In this document: one piece after another, positions 57,862-64,000 of the stretch
Layout: every line of letters begins with the position of its first letter
Position numbering within the stretch: position 1 is the stretch's first letter
NCBI RefSeq assembly: GCF_023617245.1
Contig: NZ_CP067396.1
Span: 744,001-808,000 of the forward strand
Direction of reading: 5' to 3'
From: Lysobacter enzymogenes
Lineage (GTDB): Bacteria > Pseudomonadota > Gammaproteobacteria > Xanthomonadales > Xanthomonadaceae
Length of the DNA stretch: 64,000 nt
Translations under genes and position numbers: made by a program
Notes under the pieces: model-generated
Seen by the model: the letters and a program-made list of their open reading frames with translations, nothing else
The model's database searches: none
What the model was told of the DNA's origin: nothing

Positions 57862-60800
57862 ATGTCCGCTCGCGCGCAACGTCGTCTTCGCTTCCATCCG
57901 CTCAGCCTCGGCGTCGCCCAGGCGATCCCGCTGTTGCTGGTCCTGCAGTTCTACAGCGGCAGCGCCGCCGCGGCGTGCACGCCGGCGGTGCCGACCGATG
58001 GCGCCACGGTCAGCTGCACCGGCGTGCCGATCCTGCTGCCGCCGAATCCGAATTCGTTCCTGAGCAACGCCAACAACCTCAACGCGACCGTGCAGAGCGG
58101 CGCGATCATGAGCACGTTGCCGGGCGGCGCCGCGATGACCTTCGGCGGCAACGGCCTGAACCTCACCAACCTCGGCGCGATCGACGCCAACGCCTTCGGT
58201 TCGCTGGTGCTGGCGCGCGGGCTGATGGTCGGCAATACCGTCGTGCCCGCAGCCGGCAACGTCGTGATCGACAACCAGGGTCTGATCGAAGGCACCTTCG
58301 ACGGCACCTTCGGCCTCGGCGGTTCGGCGATGGTGGTGGCCAACACCGGCACCACCACGATCACCAACTCCGGCACCATCGGCATGAGCGCGCTGGGCCT
58401 GTTCGATCCGATCAACTCGATCGCGGTCGGCATCTACGGCGGCGGCAACGTCAACTTCACCAACACCGGCACCATCACCGGGCGGGTCGCGTTCTCCAGC
58501 CCGACCGCCGGCGGCAACACCTTCGTCAACGTCGGCACCATCAACGGCAGCGTCTCGCTCGGCACCACGCTGAGCAACGACACCTTCGTCGCGGTGACCG
58601 GTTCGAGCGTCAACGGCGGCCTGGTGCCGCTGCCGGGCGTGACGATCCCGACGCTGTCGATCCCGCCGAGCTTCCTGACCTACGCCGCCGGCGGCACGGT
58701 CGACGCCGGCATCGGCGGCAGCGACACCCTGGTGCTGCAGAACACCGCCGCCGGACCGGGCTCGGGCAACGGCGGCGCCGGCACGATCTCGGCGCTGCAG
58801 TACCTCAACTTCGAGAACCTGACCCTCAACAGCGGCACCTGGACCCTGCAGGGCGCGGTGGTCAGCGGCAGCGCCACGCTCAACGGCGGCACCGCGATCT
58901 TCGACAACGCGCTGTCGTTCGGCACCGGCACGCTGACCGGCAACGGCGGCGCGATCCAGGCTGCGGTCGGCGGCCTGACCCTGGGCCAGAACGTCAACCT
59001 CACCGGCGGGCTGATCGTACAGGGCGGCAACAACCTCACCCTCGGCGGCACCGTCAGCGGCGCCGGCGGGCTGATCAAGAACGGCGCCGGCACGCTGACC
59101 CTGGCCGGCAACAACAACTTCAACGGCGGCCTCGCCCTCAACGGCGGCGGCCTGACCCTGGGCACGGCCAACTCGCTCGGCACCGGCCTGTTCCTGGTCG
59201 GCGGCCCGGCCCAGCTCAATACCGCGTTCACCGGCACGCTCACCAACCAGGTGCAGCTCAACGGCGCGCTGACCCTCAACGGCGCCGGCACCCTGACCCT
59301 GGGCGGCAACATCAACGGCGCCGGTTCGCTGACCCTGGCCAGCGGCAATCTCGCCCTGACCGGAGCCAACAACTACACCGGCGGCACCATCCTGCAAGCA
59401 GGCTCGCTGCATCTGGGCAACAGCGGCGCGATCGGCGCCGGCGCGCTCACCGTCAACGGCGCCGTCAGCCTCACCGGCGCGGCCGGAGTCGCGCTGGGCA
59501 ACAACGTCGTCCTCAACAACACCTTGAACTTCGGCGCCGGCGGCGGCGCGCTGACCCTCAACGGCACCATCAGCGGCGCCGGCGGGATCAGCATGGCCGG
59601 CGTGCCGGGGCTGACGCTCAACGGCGCCAACAATTTCGCCGGCGGCTTCAACCTCGGCGGCGGCGCGCTGACCGTCGGCAACAATCTCGCCCTGGGCACC
59701 GGCGCGGTCACCGTCAGCGGCGCCGGCTCGCTGGCGTCCAACGCCGGGGTCGGCCTGGCCAACAACTTCAACCTCAATGCCGGCCTGTCGATCGGCGGCG
59801 CCAGCAACCTCGCCCTCAACGGCACCATCAACGGGCTCGGCGGGCTGACCAAGAACGGCGCCGGCAACCTCACCCTCGGCGGCGCCAACAACTTCGCCGG
59901 CGGGTTCAACCTGCTCGGCGGCGGCCTGACCGTCGGCACCAACACTTCGCTCGGGCTCGGCGCGCTGACCGTCAACGGCGCGGCCACGCTCAACGCCAAC
60001 GCCGGGGTGAACCTCGGCAACGCGGTGGTGCTCAACGCCGGGCTCGGCATCGGCGGCGGCAACAACATCGCCCTGGGCGGGATCGTCAGCGGCGGCGGCG
60101 GGCTCAGCTACAACGGCACCGGCACGCTCGCGCTCAACGGCGCCAACAACTTCGGCGGCGGGGTCAACCTCGCCGGCGGCACGCTCAGCGTCGGCAACAA
60201 TCTCGCGCTCGGCCTCGGCGGGCTCAACGTCGCCGGCAACGCCAACCTCAACGCCGGCGTGCCGGGCATCAACCTGGGCAACGGCGTCACCCTCGGCGCG
60301 GGCGCGACGCTGGGCCTGGGCGGCGCCAATTCGCTCGGGCTCGGCGGCGCCATCGGGGGCGGCGGCGGTTTGTCGATCAACGGCGCCGGCACCTTCACCC
60401 TCGGCGGCGCGAACACGTTCGGCGGCGGCGTGAACCTCGCCGCGGGCAACCTGTTGCTGGGTACCGACACCTCGCTCGGCGCCGGCGCGCTCAACGTCGG
60501 CGGCAACGCCTCGCTGGCCAGCACCGGCGCGGCCTTGAACCTGGGCAACGCGATCAACCTCGGCAGCGGCGTGGGGCTTACCGTCGGCGGCGCGGCGAAT
60601 CTCAGCCTCGGCGGCGGCATCAACGGCGGCGGTTCGCTGGTCAAGACCGGCGCCGGCACCCTGGCCTTGAACGGCGTCAACGGTTTCACCGGCGGCGTGA
60701 GCCTGCAGTCCGGCACGTTGTCGCTCGGCAACGCTTCGGCGCTGGGCATCGGCGCGCTGTCGGTGGACGGCGCGGCCTCGCTCAACGCCGGCGCGGCGAT

Positions 60801-63800
60801 GAACCTGGGCAACGCGATCAACCTCAACGCCGGGCTGAGCCTCGGCGGCGGCGTCGACCTGGGCTTGAACGGCGCCATCGGCGGCAGCGGCGGGCTGAGC
60901 TTCAACGGCCCGGCGACGCTGAGCTTGAACGGCAACAACAACTTCGGCGGCGGCCTCGCGCTGGGCGGCGGTTCGCTCAGCGTCGGCAGCAACACCGCGC
61001 TGGGCACCGGCGCGCTCAACGTCGGCGGCAGCGCCAGCCTCAGCGCGGGCCTGCCCGGCGTCGCGCTAGGCAACGCGGTCAATCTCGGCGCCGGCGCCAC
61101 CCTCGGCATCGGCGGCGGCAACAGCCTGAGCCTGGGCGGCACCATCGGCGGCGCCGGCGGCCTGGCGATGAACGGCGGCGGCACCCTGACCCTCGGCGGC
61201 GCCAACAACTTCGGCGGCGGCGTCGCGCTCAACGCCGGCACGCTCGGCGTCGGCAACAACCTCGCGCTCGGCACCGGCGCGCTCAACGTCGGCGCGAACG
61301 CGGCGCTGACCGCGACCGCGCCGGGCATCGCGCTGGGCAATGCGGTCAACCTCGGTACCGGCGCCACGCTCGCCATCGGCGGCGGCAACGACCTGGCGCT
61401 CGGCGGCACGATCGGCGGCGGCGGCGGGCTCGGCTTCAACGGCACCGGCACGCTCGCGCTCAACGGCGCCAACACCTTCGGCGGCGGCGTCGCGCTCGGC
61501 GGCGGCACGCTCAGCGTCGGCAACAATCTGGCGCTCGGCAGCGGCACGCTCAGCGTCGGCGCCAGCGCCGGGCTCACCGCGGGCGCGCCCGGCATCGCGC
61601 TGGGCAACAACATCGATCTCGGCGCGGGCGCGGTGCTCGGGCTTACCGGCGCCAACGCGCTCAACCTCGGCGGCGACATCGGCGGCGGCGGTGGTTTGTC
61701 GATCAACGGCGCCGGCGATTTCACCCTGACCGGCAACAACAGCTTCGGCGGCGGCGTCGCGCTCGGTGCCGGCAACCTGCTGCTCGGCGGCAGCGCCTCG
61801 CTCGGCACCGGCACGCTCGCGGTCACCGGCAACGCCAGCCTCGCCAGCACCGGCGCGGCGCTGAACCTCGGCAATGCGGTCAACCTCGGTGCCGGCGCGG
61901 CGCTCAGCCTCGGCGGTGCGGCCGACCTGACCCTGGGCGGCGCCATCGACGGCGGCGGCGCGCTGATCAAGACCGGCGCCGGCGCCTTGACCCTCAACGG
62001 CAACAACAGCTTCGGCGGCGGCCTGAACCTGCAGGCCGGCACGCTCAACGTCGGCAGCGACACCGCGCTGGGCACCGGCACGCTCGGCGTCAACGGCGCG
62101 GCGACGCTCAACGCCGGCGCGGCCGCGAACCTGGGCAACGCCATCGACCTCAACGCCGCGCTCGCCATCGGCGGCGGCGCCAACCTCGGCTTGAACGGCG
62201 CCATCGGCGGCAGCGGCGGGATCAGCTTCAACGGCCCCTCGACCCTGACCCTGGGCGGCGCCAACAGCTTCGGCGGCGGCGTCGCGCTCGGCGGCGGCAC
62301 CCTCGGCGTCGGCACCAGCACCGCGCTCGGCACCGGCGCGCTCAACGTCGGCGGCAGCGCCAACCTCAGCGCCAGCGCGGCCGGGGTGAACCTGGGCAAC
62401 GCGGTCAACCTGGGCGCCGGCGTCGTGCTCGGCGTCACCGGCGGCAACGACCTCGCGCTGGGCGGCAGCATCGGCGGCAGCGGCGGGCTGGCGATGAACG
62501 GCAGCGGCGCCTTGAACCTCGGCGGCGCCAACAATTTCGGCGGCGGCGTCGCGCTCAACGCCGGTTCGCTCGGCGTCGGCAGCAACACCGCGCTGGGCAC
62601 CGGCGCGCTCAACGTCGGCGGCAGCGCCGGCCTCAGCGCGATCGCGCCGGGCATCGCGCTCGGCAACGCCGTCACCCTCGGCGCCGGCGCGCAGCTCGGC
62701 ATCGGCGGCGGCAACGACCTGAGCCTGGGCGGGGTCATCGACGGCGCCGGCAGCCTCGGCTTCAACGGCAGCGGCACGCTCGCGCTGAGCGCAGCCAACA
62801 CCTTCGCCGGCGGGGTGAACCTCAACGCCGGCACGCTGAGCCTGGGCAACAACGCCGCGCTCGGCACCGGCGCGCTCAACATCGGCGGCAACGCCGCGCT
62901 GACCTCGGCGCTGCCGGGGCTCGCGCTGGCCAACGCGGTCAATCTCGCCGCCGGCAGCGCGTTGAACTTGAACGGCAACAACAGCCTGGACTTCAACGGC
63001 ACCGTGTCCGGCAGCGGCACCCTGGTCAAGAACGGCAGCGGCGCGCTCGGCCTCAACGGGCAGGTGGTGGGCTTCAGCGGCGGACTGTCGATCCAGGGCG
63101 GCACGCTCAACGTCGCCAACGCGATCACCGCGGGCCTGGCGTCGGCCGCCGGCACCACCGCCAACTTCAGCGGCGGCGCGGACGCGCTGACCGTGACCGG
63201 CGCGGTCGCCGGCGCGGTCAACCTCGGCGCCGGCAACGATTCGCTGACCTCCAGCCTGGCCAACCTCGCCGGCCTCACCGGCGCGATCAACGCCGGCGCC
63301 GGCAGCGATACGTTCGCGGTCAACGGCAGCGGCGACGGCGTCCTGCCGGCGGCGGGCCTGAGCGGGTTCGAGAATCTCTCGCTCGCGCCCGGCGGCACCC
63401 TGGTGTTGCCCGGCGGCGCCAGCGGCGCGTTCGCCGATTCCAGCATCGGCGGCACTCTGGTGCTCGACGGCAACCTCGGCGGCAACGCCTCGGTCGCCGC
63501 GGGCGGCGCCTTGATCGGCGATGGCGCGCTGGCCGGCGCGTTGACGCTCGGCGGCACGCTCGCGCCGTCGGGCCTCGCCGGCGCCAGCGGCGCGGCCGCG
63601 GGCACCGGCGCGGTCGGCGCGTCGCTGAACGTCGCCAGCCTGACGGTCAATCCCGGCGCGACTTTGCAAGTGCGCCAGAACGGCGGCGGCGCCACCGACA
63701 GCGTCGTGGTCGCCGGCAACGCGGCGATCAACGGCGGCCAGGTGGTGGCGATCCCGCAGGCCGGCAGCTACGCGCCGGTCACCGACTACCGCATCCTCGA

Positions 63801-64000
63801 CGCGTCCTCGCTCAGCGGCGCCTTCACCGGCGTCAGCCAGACAGCGCTGCCGTTCCTCGACGCGGCCTTGTTCGTGCAGGGCAACGACGTGTTCCTGCGC
63901 TTGAGCGAACACGACGCCGGCGGCACCGGCATCCGCTTCAACCAGTTCCCCGGGTTGAGCGCCAACCAGCAGGCCGTGGCCAACGCCCTGCAGGCCATCG
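57862..64000 (+). CDS. Giant autotransporter adhesin, passenger part (runs off the window)
   Basis: The frame is open from the ATG to the last base, giving at least 2046 residues, and the gene continues beyond the window. Residues 1-38 are a long signal peptide (FHPLSLGVAQAIPLLLVLQF). The N-terminal 380 residues contain beta-helix strands (NNQGLIEGTF-like, FTNTGTITG). Then about 16 passenger-associated repeats of 86-89 residues follow, each with GGLxKNGAGTLTLxGANNF and GTLSVGNNxALGTGALNVGG elements. After a less regular stretch, FNQFPGLSANQQAVANAL is the typical linker before the translocating beta-barrel, which must lie just outside. It is probably a surface adhesin. Confidence 0.9.
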   Translation, partial: MSARAQRRLRFHPLSLGVAQAIPLLLVLQFYSGSAAAACTPAVPTDGATVSCTGVPILLPPNPNSFLSNANNLNATVQSGAIMSTLPGGAAMTFGGNGLNLTNLGAIDANAFGSLVLARGLMVGNTVVPAAGNVVIDNQGLIEGTFDGTFGLGGSAMVVANTGTTTITNSGTIGMSALGLFDPINSIAVGIYGGGNVNFTNTGTITGRVAFSSPTAGGNTFVNVGTINGSVSLGTTLSNDTFVAVTGSSVNGGLVPLPGVTIPTLSIPPSFLTYAAGGTVDAGIGGSDTLVLQNTAAGPGSGNGGAGTISALQYLNFENLTLNSGTWTLQGAVVSGSATLNGGTAIFDNALSFGTGTLTGNGGAIQAAVGGLTLGQNVNLTGGLIVQGGNNLTLGGTVSGAGGLIKNGAGTLTLAGNNNFNGGLALNGGGLTLGTANSLGTGLFLVGGPAQLNTAFTGTLTNQVQLNGALTLNGAGTLTLGGNINGAGSLTLASGNLALTGANNYTGGTILQAGSLHLGNSGAIGAGALTVNGAVSLTGAAGVALGNNVVLNNTLNFGAGGGALTLNGTISGAGGISMAGVPGLTLNGANNFAGGFNLGGGALTVGNNLALGTGAVTVSGAGSLASNAGVGLANNFNLNAGLSIGGASNLALNGTINGLGGLTKNGAGNLTLGGANNFAGGFNLLGGGLTVGTNTSLGLGALTVNGAATLNANAGVNLGNAVVLNAGLGIGGGNNIALGGIVSGGGGLSYNGTGTLALNGANNFGGGVNLAGGTLSVGNNLALGLGGLNVAGNANLNAGVPGINLGNGVTLGAGATLGLGGANSLGLGGAIGGGGGLSINGAGTFTLGGANTFGGGVNLAAGNLLLGTDTSLGAGALNVGGNASLASTGAALNLGNAINLGSGVGLTVGGAANLSLGGGINGGGSLVKTGAGTLALNGVNGFTGGVSLQSGTLSLGNASALGIGALSVDGAASLNAGAAMNLGNAINLNAGLSLGGGVDLGLNGAIGGSGGLSFNGPATLSLNGNNNFGGGLALGGGSLSVGSNTALGTGALNVGGSASLSAGLPGVALGNAVNLGAGATLGIGGGNSLSLGGTIGGAGGLAMNGGGTLTLGGANNFGGGVALNAGTLGVGNNLALGTGALNVGANAALTATAPGIALGNAVNLGTGATLAIGGGNDLALGGTIGGGGGLGFNGTGTLALNGANTFGGGVALGGGTLSVGNNLALGSGTLSVGASAGLTAGAPGIALGNNIDLGAGAVLGLTGANALNLGGDIGGGGGLSINGAGDFTLTGNNSFGGGVALGAGNLLLGGSASLGTGTLAVTGNASLASTGAALNLGNAVNLGAGAALSLGGAADLTLGGAIDGGGALIKTGAGALTLNGNNSFGGGLNLQAGTLNVGSDTALGTGTLGVNGAATLNAGAAANLGNAIDLNAALAIGGGANLGLNGAIGGSGGISFNGPSTLTLGGANSFGGGVALGGGTLGVGTSTALGTGALNVGGSANLSASAAGVNLGNAVNLGAGVVLGVTGGNDLALGGSIGGSGGLAMNGSGALNLGGANNFGGGVALNAGSLGVGSNTALGTGALNVGGSAGLSAIAPGIALGNAVTLGAGAQLGIGGGNDLSLGGVIDGAGSLGFNGSGTLALSAANTFAGGVNLNAGTLSLGNNAALGTGALNIGGNAALTSALPGLALANAVNLAAGSALNLNGNNSLDFNGTVSGSGTLVKNGSGALGLNGQVVGFSGGLSIQGGTLNVANAITAGLASAAGTTANFSGGADALTVTGAVAGAVNLGAGNDSLTSSLANLAGLTGAINAGAGSDTFAVNGSGDGVLPAAGLSGFENLSLAPGGTLVLPGGASGAFADSSIGGTLVLDGNLGGNASVAAGGALIGDGALAGALTLGGTLAPSGLAGASGAAAGTGAVGASLNVASLTVNPGATLQVRQNGGGATDSVVVAGNAAINGGQVVAIPQAGSYAPVTDYRILDASSLSGAFTGVSQTALPFLDAALFVQGNDVFLRLSEHDAGGTGIRFNQFPGLSANQQAVANALQAI
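59050..63065 (+). repeat. Tandem autotransporter repeats of 258/267 bases with a 1326-base higher-order period
   Basis: The AAC codon that lies two codons before the conserved Phe of the GAN-x-F motif marks each unit. It occurs at 59629, 59887, 60145, 60412, 60679, 60937, 61204, 61471, 61738, 62005, 62263, 62530 and 62797. Spacings are 258 or 267 bases. Every anchor from 60145 to 61471 recurs exactly 1326 bases later, and unit sequences match best at that distance. This shows that a five-unit block was duplicated. Confidence 0.9.

Noticed and set aside
57561..57863. 100-codon minus-strand frame in the autotransporter leader
   Set aside because: No ribosome binding site and no domain; it covers the probable promoter and leader of the plus-strand gene.
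59050..63065. CRISPR-like regular repeats
   Set aside because: The units are 258-267 bases, fully coding and in frame, with no unique spacers between short palindromic repeats.
60108..63731. Long minus-strand open frames opposite the autotransporter (also 61066-63912)
   Set aside because: They arise from the repetitive GC-rich codons of the plus-strand gene. The predicted proteins are monotonous Pro/Ala/Leu or Ala/Gly/Arg/Val repeats and have no ribosome binding site or domain.

Overview
The window is uniformly GC-rich, with strong G/C preference at third codon positions. It carries a Tat-exported GH109 protein, a TonB receptor that opens with a carboxypeptidase-like domain, an Ohr/OhrR pair, a complete hydroxyproline pathway and several REP-doublet (REPIN-like) intergenic elements. 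This mix suggests a Xanthomonadaceae soil bacterium, most likely Lysobacter or a close relative. The assignment is inference; no rRNA or other marker gene is present.

Region 1 (401-22159, minus strand) is one tightly packed operon of about 28 genes that reads from 22159 down to 401. It encodes flagellar export, rod, ring and hook proteins: FliQ, FliR, FlhB, FlhA, FlgF, FlgG, FlgA, FlgH, FlgI, FlgB, FlgC, FliE, FliF, a short protein in the FliG position, FliH, FliI, FliJ, a FliK-position protein, FlgD, FlgE, a SctQ-like protein in the FliM position, FliN, FliO, FliP and a FliA-type sigma factor. TPR proteins sit near both ends and an IagB-like lytic transglycosylase closes the operon. Flagellin, cap, hook-filament junction proteins and stators are absent. 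The switch proteins are reduced, so this looks more like a flagellum-derived secretion machine than a swimming motor.

Region 2 (22160-24055) holds an AT-rich promoter block, a small unknown protein, an exported SnoaL/DUF4440-like protein and a 38-bp perfect inverted repeat. Region 3 (24056-30427) appears to handle an amino sugar. It has a 2-dehydro-3-deoxygalactonokinase, an RpiR regulator, a D-serine-dehydratase-like PLP enzyme, an uncharacterised protein and a divergent GH109 protein. A shared promoter region carries five copies of a TTCGAT motif.

Region 4 (30465-38715) is a complete 4-hydroxyproline to 2-oxoglutarate pathway with an AraC/PAS regulator and an M24 (Xaa-Pro type) peptidase. 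Two exported hydrolases follow (39050-42348). Region 5 (42834-56045) contains enzymes that all fit uptake and breakdown of peptidoglycan peptides: L,D-transpeptidase, RpiR, dipeptide epimerase, NlpC/P60, transglutaminase-like protein, TonB receptor, two SxxK serine hydrolases and a DdpX dipeptidase. Region 6 (56221-57400) is the ohrR-ohr organic peroxide pair with shared operators and a terminator. Region 7 (57862 to the window end) is the start of a giant autotransporter adhesin. Its passenger is built of 86-89 residue repeats and includes an exact 1326-bp higher-order period. Its beta-barrel lies beyond the window.
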